From Variovorax sp. OAS795 (GTDB lineage: Bacteria; Pseudomonadota; Gammaproteobacteria; Burkholderiales; Burkholderiaceae_C), in assembly GCF_040546685.1 (NCBI RefSeq), contig NZ_JBEPOH010000001.1:3534001-3598000 (forward strand): a DNA stretch of 64,000 nucleotides. The letters run 5' to 3'. The notes under the pieces are model-generated. The model saw only the letters and a program-made list of their open reading frames with translations. It searched no databases and was not told where the DNA came from. The position numbers and the translations under genes are program-made. Shown one piece after another: positions 38,801 to 46,393 of this stretch. Each line of letters opens with the position of its first letter. The stretch's first letter is position 1.

Positions 38801-39373
38801 CAGAGCGGCAACATGATGGAGATCGGCTTCCAGCTCTACAACGAGATGCTGGGCGAAGCCGTGCGCGCGCTCAAGGCCGGGCAGGAGCCCGACCTGCTCG
38901 CGCCGCTCTCGGTCACGACCGAGATCAACCTGCATGCGCCCGCGCTGCTGCCCGACGACTACTGCGGCGACGTGCACCTGCGCCTGTCGTTCTACAAGAA
39001 GCTCGCGACCGCGAAGACGCCCGACCAGATCGACACGCTGCTGGAAGAAATCGTCGACCGCTTCGGCAAGCTGCCGCCGCAGGCGCAGACGCTCATCGAC
39101 ACGCACCGCCTGCGCGTGCTGGCACGGCCCTATGGCGTGGTCAAGGTCGATGCGGCGCCCGGCGTGATCCACATCACCTTCAAGAAAGACCCGCCGGTCG
39201 ATTCGATGGCCATCATCCACCTGATCCAGAAGAACAAGCACATCAAGCTCGCAGGCAACGAGAAGCTGCGCATCGAACGCGAACTCAAGGAGCCGAAGGA
39301 GCGCGCGCAGATGGTGCGCGACGTGCTGCGCAGCCTCGGACAACCCATCGTCAAGGAAACCGCCCCCGCATGA
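35870..39373 (+). CDS. mfd: Transcription-repair coupling factor Mfd
   Basis: ATP-driven translocase that removes stalled RNA polymerase and recruits UvrA. The 1167 residues have a UvrB-like N-terminal region (LFPDWETLPYDSFSPHQDL) and an RNAP-interacting domain (LNVGDPVVHTAHGIGRYRGL). The helicase motor follows, with CGDVGFGKTEVALRA (Walker A), LLIIDEEHRFGVRHKE and QLRGRVGRSHHQAYAYL, then a TRCF C-terminal domain. The start is GTG at 35870; an ATG seven codons later is the alternative. The stop overlaps serB by ATGA. Confidence 0.96.
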   Translation: MHFSKLFMDLPHLTAGKRFTLPRPPLSADALLLAQLGMREKAAGRATAVFTADANDAQRLIDEMAFFAPDLRCALFPDWETLPYDSFSPHQDLISERLATLWRISQKEADVVLVPATTALYRLAPPAFLAGYTFHFKAKQKLQESKLKAQLTLAGYSHVTQVVSPGEYAVRGGLIDLFPMGSLVPFRVDLFDDEIDSIRTFDPDTQRSLYPVPEVRLLPGREFPMDDDARARFRSRWRELLEGDPTKSRIYKDMGNGVATAGIEYYLPLFFDETATVFDYFGPDATVVLHGDLEPAFQHFWQDTNERFRLVRGDPERPALPPEALFLNAEQFYQRAKPHAQLAIRGDIATDTPYAEFDRLPPFAVVRGAEDPLVGLKAHIKATPHRVLLIAESEGRRESLLDFLRASGVSPPAFDSLAEFEASADEKIGIATAALASGFAWREQGIDLVTETELFATAPTTRRRNKKQEQVSDVEALIKDLSELNVGDPVVHTAHGIGRYRGLVHMDLGQGVDAEGKPLLQEMLHLEYADKATLYVPVSQLHQISRYTGVSADEAPLHKLGSGQWEKAKRKAAEQVRDSAAELLNIYARRAAREGYAFRYSAADYEVFANDFGFQETADQKAAIHAVVQDMISPQPMDRLVCGDVGFGKTEVALRAAFIAITGGKQVAFLAPTTLLAEQHYQTLVDRFAKWPVKVAEMSRFRSAKEITAAAKGLAEGSVDIVVGTHKLLSPSIKFKNLGLLIIDEEHRFGVRHKEAMKAMRAEVDVLTLTATPIPRTLGMALEGLRDLSVIATAPQRRLAIKTFVRNEGTGVIREAVLRELKRGGQVYFLHNEVETIENRRQKLEEILPEARIAVAHGQMPERELERVMRDFVAQRYNLLLCSTIIETGIDVPTANTIVMSRADKFGLAQLHQLRGRVGRSHHQAYAYLMVPDTEGLTKQAAQRLDAIQQMEELGSGFYLAMHDLEIRGTGEVLGENQSGNMMEIGFQLYNEMLGEAVRALKAGQEPDLLAPLSVTTEINLHAPALLPDDYCGDVHLRLSFYKKLATAKTPDQIDTLLEEIVDRFGKLPPQAQTLIDTHRLRVLARPYGVVKVDAAPGVIHITFKKDPPVDSMAIIHLIQKNKHIKLAGNEKLRIERELKEPKERAQMVRDVLRSLGQPIVKETAPA

Positions 39374-40080
39374 GCGCGACAGAAATCTCTCCCGGCCTCG
39401 TCATCCAGCGCGTGAAGCCGCCGCTGAAGCTCGCCGACTTCCAGCTGATCGCGTTCGACATGGACTCGACCTTGATCAACATCGAGTGCATCGACGAGAT
39501 CGCCGATGCTGTCGGCAAGAAGGCCGAAGTGGCGGCCATCACCGAGGCCACGATGCGCGGCGAGATCAAGGACTTCAAAGAAAGCCTGCGCCGCCGCGTG
39601 GCGCTGCTCAAGGGCGTGCCGGTCGAGGCGCTGCAGCAGGTGTACGACCAGCGCCTGGAGCTCAATCCGGGCGCGGCCGAGCTTGTGGCGGCGTGCAAGG
39701 CGGCCGGCCTCAAGGTGCTGCTGGTCTCGGGCGGATTCACCTTCTTTGCCAACCGCGTGAAAGACCGACTGGGCATCGACTTCGCGCGGTCCAACCTGCT
39801 CGACGAGGCCGACGGCCGCCTCACCGGCCAGGTGGTGCAGCAAAGCTGGGGCGACATCTGCGACGGTGCCGAGAAGCGCCGCACGCTGCTCGAGGTGGCC
39901 TCGCTGATGGGCATTTCACCGCAAGAAACCATTGCAGTGGGCGACGGTGCCAACGACCTGCCGATGATGGGCGAAGCCGGCCTTTCGGTGGCCTATCACG
40001 CCAAGCCCAAGGTGCGCGAACAGGCCATGGTGGCCATCAACGAGGGCGGCCTGGACCGCCTGCTGGAGATCCTGAAATGA
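39370..40080 (+). CDS. serB: Phosphoserine phosphatase
   Basis: HAD-family enzyme for the last step of serine synthesis. The 236-residue protein has motif I FDMDSTLINIECIDE, motif II VSGGFTFF, the Lys near residue 158 and motif III VGDGANDLPMM. It is shorter at the N-terminus than the enteric enzyme, which carries an ACT domain. It overlaps mfd upstream and the Ldh2-family gene downstream by 4 bp each. Confidence 0.93.
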   Translation: MSATEISPGLVIQRVKPPLKLADFQLIAFDMDSTLINIECIDEIADAVGKKAEVAAITEATMRGEIKDFKESLRRRVALLKGVPVEALQQVYDQRLELNPGAAELVAACKAAGLKVLLVSGGFTFFANRVKDRLGIDFARSNLLDEADGRLTGQVVQQSWGDICDGAEKRRTLLEVASLMGISPQETIAVGDGANDLPMMGEAGLSVAYHAKPKVREQAMVAINEGGLDRLLEILK

Positions 40081-41144
40081 CCGACAACACCGCCCCGCTC
40101 TACAGTGCCGACGCACTCCGCGACTACGGCAGCGCCTTGCTGCAGAAGGCCGGCCTCGCCGCATCGATGGCCGACAGCGTGGCCCGCACGCTGGTCGAAG
40201 GCGACCTGCTGGGCCACGACACGCACGGGCTGGCGCTCCTGGCCGGCTACGTGAAGGAAATCGAATCGGGCGGCATGGCGCGCGACGGCGCCCCCGAGGT
40301 GCTGTCCGACCGCCCCGCCGCCGTGCTGTGGGACGGCAAGCGCCTGCCCGGACCCTGGCTCATGGACCAGGGCCTGGACCTGCTGCTGCCGCGCGCGCGC
40401 GAGCTCGGCACCGCCTCGCTCGTGATCCGCCGCAGCCACCACATCGCCTGCCTCGCGGTCTACATGCTGCGTGCGCTGCAGGAAGACATGCTGATGCTGC
40501 TGGCCTGCTCCGACCCCAACACCGCGAGCGTCGCGCCCTTCGGCGGCACCCAGGCGGTGTTCACGCCCAATCCGCTGGCCATGGGCTTTCCGCTCTCGCA
40601 GGGCGGCGTGATGGTCGACATCTCGGCCTCCATCACCACCAACGGCATGAGCAACCGCAAGCGCGCGGCCGGCGAGACCTTTGCCGAGGAATGGCTGATC
40701 GACGCCGCCGGCAAGCCGTCGAACAATCCGCAGGTGCTGTTCGACCAGCCGCCCGGCACGCTGCTGCCGGTCGGCGGCCTGAGCCATGGGCACAAGGGCT
40801 ACGGCATGGCGCTGCTGGTCGAGACGCTGACGGCCGGCCTCGCGGGCCACGGCCGGGCCGATCCGGCCGAAGGCTGGGGCGCGACGGTGCACGTCACGCT
40901 GCACGATTTGCACGCCTTCGGCGGCAAGGAGGCCTTCCTGCGCCAGATGGACCATGTGGCGGCGCAATGCCGCAACAACCGGCCGATCGATCCCGCGAAG
41001 CCGGTGCGCCTGCCGGGTGAAGGCGGCCTGAAGCGCCGCGAAGCGCAATCGAAGAACGGGGTTCGGCTGCACCCGTCGATTGCGCGTGCGCTGCAGGGTG
41101 CGGAGCAGCGCTACGGGCTGCAACTCGCGCAGGCATTGCTGTAG
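40077..41144 (+). CDS. Ldh2/malate-L-sulfolactate dehydrogenase family oxidoreductase
   Basis: The 355-residue NAD(P)-dependent dehydrogenase belongs to the MDH/LDH type-2 fold, not the Rossmann type. Markers are GHDTHGLALLAGYV near the N-terminus, RRSHHIACLAVYM (catalytic His region), MLMLLACSDPNTASVAPFGG and GHKGYGMALLVETL. The substrate could be malate, lactate, sulfolactate or a related 2-hydroxyacid. It starts by ATGA overlap with serB, forming a tight three-gene unit. Confidence 0.87.
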   Translation: MTDNTAPLYSADALRDYGSALLQKAGLAASMADSVARTLVEGDLLGHDTHGLALLAGYVKEIESGGMARDGAPEVLSDRPAAVLWDGKRLPGPWLMDQGLDLLLPRARELGTASLVIRRSHHIACLAVYMLRALQEDMLMLLACSDPNTASVAPFGGTQAVFTPNPLAMGFPLSQGGVMVDISASITTNGMSNRKRAAGETFAEEWLIDAAGKPSNNPQVLFDQPPGTLLPVGGLSHGHKGYGMALLVETLTAGLAGHGRADPAEGWGATVHVTLHDLHAFGGKEAFLRQMDHVAAQCRNNRPIDPAKPVRLPGEGGLKRREAQSKNGVRLHPSIARALQGAEQRYGLQLAQALL

Positions 41145-41201
41145 GAAACAGTCTGCGATTTATTTGAAGTTGCGCTGTTCAGGGCGGCGCTCCCGCCGAC
41201 G

Positions 41202-41410
41202 GGGTACCTTTCTCCGCGAATGTCCCCCGCCCTTCGGGCTCCTCCTTTATTTCGCTGCGCAAGGCACCCCATCGACGGGATCGTTTCTCAGAGCGGTCTT
41301 TGATCGAGCGGAACAACCGCAGCGCCTGGTGTGCACAGGGCGCCGGGTGCTCCCCGCAGCGAAATAAAGGAGGAGCCGAAGGCGGGGGACATTCGCGGAG
41401 GGGAGTACCC
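41202..41410. repeat. Large imperfect inverted repeat (possible MITE or REP-like element)
   Basis: The arm at 41202-41259 matches the reverse complement of 41355-41410 at 52 positions, with four mismatches grouped near the outer end and two single-base gaps. Both arms contain the core CTCCTTTATTTCGCTGCG and a GC-rich block with TCCCCCGCC. The 95-bp centre contains a further GCACCC / GGGTGC pair (41264, 41345). There is no coding frame of note in the 319-bp gap. It could fold into a very long hairpin and act as a bidirectional terminator between the Ldh2 gene and the DUF6172 gene. Confidence 0.8.
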
Positions 41411-41463
41411 GGTGGCCTTTGCACGCGCCCTGAGCTGAGTGACCCCGATCACTCGCGGAGGAA

Positions 41464-41790
41464 TCAGTCCTCTTCGGACGGCTCTTCTTGCGACCGCTGC
41501 CCGGCCGGACGCGGTGTGCGCTTGCCGGGCTTGGCCAGGATTTCGACGTAGAACTGCTTGCCGGCGTCCTTGACGACGCCGTCGATCAGACCGGTGATGG
41601 CCGACAGGTGCACGGTTTCGGCGGTTTCCGCCGAGGTGCCGAACTTGCAATCGAAGTCCCAGAAATCGCTGCCTTCGGGCAGGACGCGGCGGCGCTCGCG
41701 CTTGATGTACTTGCGGATCTCGTGCTTGATGGCTTCGAGGAGGCGGTCGGGGTGCTTGCCCTCGACCTGAAGCTGAAAGGTTTTTCTCAT
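41464..41790 (-). CDS. DUF6172 family protein
   Basis: The 108-residue basic protein begins MRKTFQLQVEGKHPDRLLEA and contains HEIRKYIKRERRRVLPEGSD then FWDFDCKFG, the hallmark of a small conserved family I know as DUF6172. Its function is unknown. The tail is rich in Pro, Arg and Glu. The start at 41790 gives the typical family N-terminus. Confidence 0.75.
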   Translation of the reverse strand: MRKTFQLQVEGKHPDRLLEAIKHEIRKYIKRERRRVLPEGSDFWDFDCKFGTSAETAETVHLSAITGLIDGVVKDAGKQFYVEILAKPGKRTPRPAGQRSQEEPSEED

Positions 41791-41861
41791 GGGTGATGGT
41801 AACCAATGCGACCCGGCTGTCCTGTGTACAGTCGGCGGTTCAATTGAAAGCAGGTGAAGAC

Positions 41862-42089
41862 ATGGCGCGCGCGAACGACTGGGCAAGCAAGGTGATGGCA
41901 TTGGTCAACGGCGGCAACGCATCGGCCGCCATCGCGCAGATCAAGGTCGCGCCATCGGTCAAGGACCTCAAGGCGCTCCAGACCATCATGACGCTGTCGA
42001 AGATGAAAGGCCGCCATCCGAACGTGGATGCGGCCATTGCGGAGAACCTCGCGCTGCTGGCGGCGCCGCGGCTGCACCGCTCGCCATGA
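41862..42089 (+). CDS. Small hypothetical protein
   Basis: The 75-residue soluble protein (MARANDWASKVMALVNGGNA onward) has strong GC-ending codon bias like its neighbours, and AGGTGAAG sits a few bases before the ATG, so it is probably real. It looks all-helical. No family recognised. It is divergent from the DUF6172 gene (71 bp between starts) and convergent with the aminotransferase gene. Confidence 0.6.
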   Translation: MARANDWASKVMALVNGGNASAAIAQIKVAPSVKDLKALQTIMTLSKMKGRHPNVDAAIAENLALLAAPRLHRSP

Positions 42090-42096
42090 CCGGAGG

Positions 42097-43284
42097 CTAC
42101 AGCGCTTGGCCGAGGCGCTTCACGCCCTCTTCGATCTTCGCCACGTCCGCCGTCGCAAAGCTCAGCCGCAACGTCGACAGGTCGGGCTTCTCGGCATAGA
42201 ACGGCGCGCCGGGCACGAAGGCCACGAGTTGCTCGATGGCACGCTTGGCCAGTTCGCCCGCGTCGGCCAACTTGCCGTTGGCACCCGTGAGGCGGGCCCA
42301 GAAGAACAGGCCGCCCTGCGGCTGCGTGAAGCTCACGGCGTCGCCCAGCTCTCGCTTCAGTGCCGCGCCCATCGCCTGCGCGCGCTGGCCGTAGACCTCG
42401 CGCACGTGCGCCAGCGTGCCCGGCATGCGGCCGCTCTTGAGGTACTGCGCGGCGGTGGCCTGGGCGAAGGTGCTGGTGTGCGCGTCGCTGAACTGCTTGC
42501 ACATGGTGGCCTTGGCCAGCAGTTCGGCGGGCGCGATCATCCAGCCGATGCGCAGGCCCGGGCTCAGCACCTTGCTCAGGCTGCCGCAATGGGCGAGCAG
42601 CTCGCGGCTGCCCGGCACGTCCTTGCTCAACGCCATGATCGATGGCGGCGGTGCCTCGCCGAAGTAGAGGTCGCCGTAGGGGTCGTCCTCGACGATCAGC
42701 GTCTGGTACTTGACCGCGAGTTCGAGCACCTTCTTGCGGCGCTCCAGCGTCAGCATGGCGCCGCTCGGGTTGCCGAAGGTCGGGATCAGGTAGACGAACT
42801 TGGGCTTGTGCTCGGCAATGAGCTTTTCGAGCTCGTCGGTCTTCACGCCGTTGGCGTCGATGGGCGCGCTGATGAGCTCTGCGCCGTACAGGCGAAAGCA
42901 CTGGATGGTGGCCAGGAAGGTCGGGCCCTCGACGATCACCTTGTCGCCGGGCGAGATCATGGTCTTGCCCAAAAGGTCGAGCGCCTGCTGGCTGCCGGTG
43001 GTGACGATGAGGCCGCCGGGCTCCACGTCGACGCCCTTGGTCTTCATGAAGGCGGAAAGCTGCGCGCGCAGCGGTTCGTAGCCTTCGGTGGCGCCGTACT
43101 GCAGCGCGCCGCCGGGTTCGTCGGTCAGTGCCTTCTGGCTCGCCTCCTTCAGGCCCTCGACATCGAACATGGCGCTGTCGGGAAACCCGCCCGCAAAGCT
43201 GATGATGCCGGGCTTGCCCAGGAGCTTGAAGAGTTCGCGGATGGCGGAGGTTTCGACGTTGTCGAGGCGGGAAGCGAATTGCAT
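42097..43284 (-). CDS. PLP-dependent aminotransferase (class I/II, 2-aminoadipate-like)
   Basis: The 395-residue fold-type I aminotransferase has TTGSQQALDLLGKTM, PTFGNPSGAMLTLERRK, the catalytic Lys in GSLSKVLSPGLRIGW and the C-terminal LRLSFA motif with the carboxylate-binding Arg. The LysN / 2-aminoadipate and valine-pyruvate-like subgroup fits best; the donor is not determined. The ATG at 43284 is chosen over an in-frame start 22 codons upstream. Confidence 0.87.
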   Translation of the reverse strand: MQFASRLDNVETSAIRELFKLLGKPGIISFAGGFPDSAMFDVEGLKEASQKALTDEPGGALQYGATEGYEPLRAQLSAFMKTKGVDVEPGGLIVTTGSQQALDLLGKTMISPGDKVIVEGPTFLATIQCFRLYGAELISAPIDANGVKTDELEKLIAEHKPKFVYLIPTFGNPSGAMLTLERRKKVLELAVKYQTLIVEDDPYGDLYFGEAPPPSIMALSKDVPGSRELLAHCGSLSKVLSPGLRIGWMIAPAELLAKATMCKQFSDAHTSTFAQATAAQYLKSGRMPGTLAHVREVYGQRAQAMGAALKRELGDAVSFTQPQGGLFFWARLTGANGKLADAGELAKRAIEQLVAFVPGAPFYAEKPDLSTLRLSFATADVAKIEEGVKRLGQAL

Positions 43285-43424
43285 GGGAGGTCTCACTTTC
43301 TGGACGCCATTGTCGCGAAAGACGCGGGCAACAAAGCTGCGTAAGGCCATCGGCTTTCAACGATATATTGCGTCTATCGCCGCACAGCCTGGCATCGCTG
43401 GCGGGCGCCGGCCTCCCCTGACCC

Positions 43425-44072
43425 ATGAAAAAAGACAACATTCCCCTCTTCTTCGCCACGCTGCAGGCGGCCAACCCCACCCCGGAAACCGAGCTCGAAT
43501 ACGCCACGCCCTTCGAACTGCTGGCCGCCGTGCTGCTCTCGGCCCAGGCGACCGACGTGGGCGTGAACAAGGCGACCCGCAAGCTCTTTCCGGTGGCGAA
43601 CACGCCGCAGGCCATCCTCCGGCTGGGCGTGGAAGGCCTGGAGGAATACATCAAGACCATCGGGCTCTACCGCAGCAAGGCCAGGCACCTGATCGAAACC
43701 TGCCGCATCCTGGTGGAGCAGCACGGCGGCGAGGTGCCGCGCACGCGCGCCGAGCTCGAGGCGCTGCCGGGGGTCGGCCGCAAGACCGCCAACGTGGTGC
43801 TCAACGTGGCATTCGGCGAGGCGACCATCGCGGTCGACACGCACATTTTCCGCGTCGGCAACCGCACCGGGCTGGCGCCGGGCAAGACGCCGCTCGAAGT
43901 GGAACTGAAGCTCGAGAAGCGCGTGCCCTTCGAGTTTCGGCTGCATGCGCACCACTGGCTCATCCTGCACGGGCGCTACATCTGCGTGGCGCGCACGCCC
44001 AAGTGCTGGGAATGCGCGGTAGCGCCCTACTGCGACTACAAGCCGAAGACGCCGCGGCCCAAGTCGGCCTGA
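43425..44072 (+). CDS. nth: Endonuclease III
   Basis: Base-excision-repair glycosylase/AP lyase for oxidised pyrimidines. The 215 residues include the helix-hairpin-helix LPGVGRKTANVVLNVAF with catalytic Lys, Asp in TIAVDTHIFRV, and a C-terminal 4Fe-4S site with the pattern CVARTPKCWECAVAPYC. It is complete. Confidence 0.96.
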   Translation: MKKDNIPLFFATLQAANPTPETELEYATPFELLAAVLLSAQATDVGVNKATRKLFPVANTPQAILRLGVEGLEEYIKTIGLYRSKARHLIETCRILVEQHGGEVPRTRAELEALPGVGRKTANVVLNVAFGEATIAVDTHIFRVGNRTGLAPGKTPLEVELKLEKRVPFEFRLHAHHWLILHGRYICVARTPKCWECAVAPYCDYKPKTPRPKSA

Positions 44073-44088
44073 ACCGGGCCGTTCGCCG

Positions 44089-44985
44089 CTAGAGCTCGAA
44101 AGCCTCGACCTGTCGGCCGTCGATGTCCGTAAAGCCGTACGCGCGCGCCAGGTCGGCCACGCGGTGCACGCCGCCGGACTTCGCCATGACCTTTGCGTCC
44201 CCGGCCAGCGCGGCGACCGCGCGGCCGAGATAGCGCGGCGACTCGGTCCGCGCGAGCGCCGGCCGCTCGTGCCAGTGCGCCTCGTCGGTCTTGTGGCCCG
44301 CCAGCACGAACTCGGTTCGCATCCAGCCCGGCGAGACGGCCAGCGACGCGACGCCATGCGGGCGCAGCTCCTCGGCGATGCCGAAGGCCAGCCGCGTCAT
44401 GGCCGACTTGGCAAGGTCGTAGAACAGGTTTCCACGCAGGTAGTTGCCGCGGTCCCAGAAGGTGGTGGTCACGATCAGGCCGCCCTTCTGCGCCACCATC
44501 ATCGGCGCTGCGCACCGGCTGGCCAGCAGGTGGTTGCGCACGCCGCGGTCGAACATCGAATCCCAGTAGGACAGCGGATGCTCCCAGAACGGTGCCTCGA
44601 ACACGCCCGTGAATGTCTCGTGGCCGCCCCAGGCGTTGTTGACGAGCAGATCCAGACGGCCTTGCTCGCGCTGCACCTGTGCAACGAGCCGCTTCACGTC
44701 GTCTTCCTGGGTGTGGTCGCAGCGCACCGCGATGCCCTGCCCGCCCAGTAGGGTGGTCTCCTCGGCCGTTTCGTCGACGCTGCCCGGCAGGGCTTCGAGC
44801 TGCGAGAGAGCGAGCAATTGGCCGTAGCTTTCGGCCGGCTGCGCGCGTGTGCTGCGGCCCGTCACGTACACGGTGGCGCCTGCGGCGCCCAGCTCCACCG
44901 CGATGCCGCGGCCGGCGCCCCGGCTCGCGCCGGTGACCACGGCCACGCGGCCTTTCAATGGAAGGTTGCTGTCTTCGGCTTGCAT
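44089..44985 (-). CDS. SDR-family oxidoreductase
   Basis: The 298-residue short-chain dehydrogenase has TGASRGAGRGIAVEL (cofactor), NNAWGGHETF and the Tyr-Lys pair in FYDLAKSAMTRLA. The Ser position falls in IVTTTFWDRGNY, where Thr replaces the usual Ser. The WGG and SPGWMRTE features resemble DHRS1-like proteins. The substrate is unknown. It lies 60 bp downstream of the cobC stop, on the same strand. Confidence 0.82.
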   Translation of the reverse strand: MQAEDSNLPLKGRVAVVTGASRGAGRGIAVELGAAGATVYVTGRSTRAQPAESYGQLLALSQLEALPGSVDETAEETTLLGGQGIAVRCDHTQEDDVKRLVAQVQREQGRLDLLVNNAWGGHETFTGVFEAPFWEHPLSYWDSMFDRGVRNHLLASRCAAPMMVAQKGGLIVTTTFWDRGNYLRGNLFYDLAKSAMTRLAFGIAEELRPHGVASLAVSPGWMRTEFVLAGHKTDEAHWHERPALARTESPRYLGRAVAALAGDAKVMAKSGGVHRVADLARAYGFTDIDGRQVEAFEL

Positions 44986-45045
44986 CGCTGTTGCCCCTTT
45001 CCTTCGAGTGCGGCGAGACGGCGCGCGTGCCGCGCTGCCATTGCG

Positions 45046-45597
45046 TCAGCCGTATTCGATCAGCTGGCACGCCCCGTAGTCAATGGGCTCGGATGGCCAC
45101 TGCGCGACGTCGTCGACGCGCCGCACACCGCGGCGCAGCAGTTGCACCGCGCGCATCACGCCCGCATGCGTGACCCACACCGCGTCCTGCCCCGCCGCGC
45201 GCCACTCGTCGAAAGCGGCGCCTGTGCGTTGCATGAAGCGCGCCGTGCTTTCGCCATGCCCGCCGGGGATGCCTTCGGCGAAATTGCCGGTCCAGGCATC
45301 GAACTCCGCGCGTGCGATCGCCGACCAGGGCCGTCCTTCCCAGGCGCCGAAGTCCATCTCAGCCAGGCGTGGCTCGGCGCGCAGGGCAAGGTCCGGGCGC
45401 AGCATGCCAATCGCCTGTGCCAGTTCGGCGCAGCGCCGCAAGGGCGAATGCGCCAGCGCAACGCCCGCCGGCAGCCGGGGCACCACCGCCTCTGCCACCG
45501 CGAGCGTGGCCTCGGCCGGCGCGCACACATCGGTCGCGCCGTAGCAAAGACCCGGCGCCGCATCGGTCTGCGCGTGGCGCACCAGCCACAGCTTCAT
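45046..45597 (-). CDS. cobC: Alpha-ribazole phosphatase
   Basis: Histidine-phosphatase-superfamily enzyme that dephosphorylates alpha-ribazole-5'-phosphate or adenosylcobalamin-5'-phosphate. The 183 residues start MKLWLVRHAQTDAAPG (catalytic His) and contain HSPLRRCAELAQA, MDFGAWEGRPW and VTHAGVMRAV. The cobC call rests on the position directly after cobS, which it overlaps by 4 bp. Confidence 0.88.
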   Translation of the reverse strand: MKLWLVRHAQTDAAPGLCYGATDVCAPAEATLAVAEAVVPRLPAGVALAHSPLRRCAELAQAIGMLRPDLALRAEPRLAEMDFGAWEGRPWSAIARAEFDAWTGNFAEGIPGGHGESTARFMQRTGAAFDEWRAAGQDAVWVTHAGVMRAVQLLRRGVRRVDDVAQWPSEPIDYGACQLIEYG

Positions 45598-46388
45598 GCC
45601 TGCCACGCGAGTGCCAGGTAGATCGCGAGCTCGCAGACCTGCTGCGTCGCGCCGAGCCCGTCGCCGGTGAAGCCCTGCAGCCGGCGCCGGAACATGCGCG
45701 CCATGGCCAGTGCCGCCAGCGCGCAAGCCAGCACGACGGCGATCGTCCGTGCGGGGCCCTGCGTCAGCAGCACCAGCGCGACAGCGGGAAGCGACCAGAG
45801 CACGCCCACCAGCAAGGCACCGCTGCCGATCGCATCGGCCAGCGGCTTGGCCTTGCTGGCGCCGCTGTCGCCCACGTAGGGCAGCCAGCGGATCAGGAAC
45901 AGCGGCGCCAGGCGCGAAAGCACATGCGCACCGGCGATTCCGCACGCCAGCGCCGCCGCGCCCTGCCCCGCCATCGACGCGAGCAGCACGGTCTTGAGTC
46001 CGAGCGCCAGCACCAGCGCGATGGCGCCGAAGGCACCGATGCGCGAGTCCTTCATGATCTCCAGCGCGCGGTTCCGGTCCGACGCGCCGCCCAAGCCGTC
46101 GGCCACGTCGGCCAACCCGTCTTCATGAAAGGCGCCCGTGAGCAGTACCGTCGCGGCCATGCTCAGCAGCGCCGCGGCCAGCGCCCCGGCCGTGCCGGGC
46201 AGGCCATGCAACGCGAGCACGAAGACCGCCGCGCCAACGCCACCCACCAGCCAGCCGACACCGGGAAAATGCGCCGCGCTCGCGCGCAACATCTGCGGAC
46301 TGAATCCGACCCATTCGGCGAGCCGGCCGGTCACCGGCATGCGCGTGAAGAACTGCAGGGCCAGCAGGTAGTGGCGAACGCCGTTCAT
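45594..46388 (-). CDS. cobS: Adenosylcobinamide-GDP ribazoletransferase (cobalamin synthase)
   Basis: Integral membrane enzyme joining adenosylcobinamide-GDP and alpha-ribazole. The 264-residue protein has about six hydrophobic segments and the conserved acidic motif FHEDGLADVADGLGG. It begins MNGVRHYLLALQFFTRMPV, the usual family opening. It is five bases downstream of cobT and overlaps cobC. Confidence 0.94.
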   Translation of the reverse strand: MNGVRHYLLALQFFTRMPVTGRLAEWVGFSPQMLRASAAHFPGVGWLVGGVGAAVFVLALHGLPGTAGALAAALLSMAATVLLTGAFHEDGLADVADGLGGASDRNRALEIMKDSRIGAFGAIALVLALGLKTVLLASMAGQGAAALACGIAGAHVLSRLAPLFLIRWLPYVGDSGASKAKPLADAIGSGALLVGVLWSLPAVALVLLTQGPARTIAVVLACALAALAMARMFRRRLQGFTGDGLGATQQVCELAIYLALAWQA

Positions 46389-46393
46389 GCGCT

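Noticed and set aside
35747..39343. Minus-strand open frame of 1198 codons
   Set aside because: It is the shadow of mfd: low-complexity His/Arg/Gly/Val composition with no family motifs.
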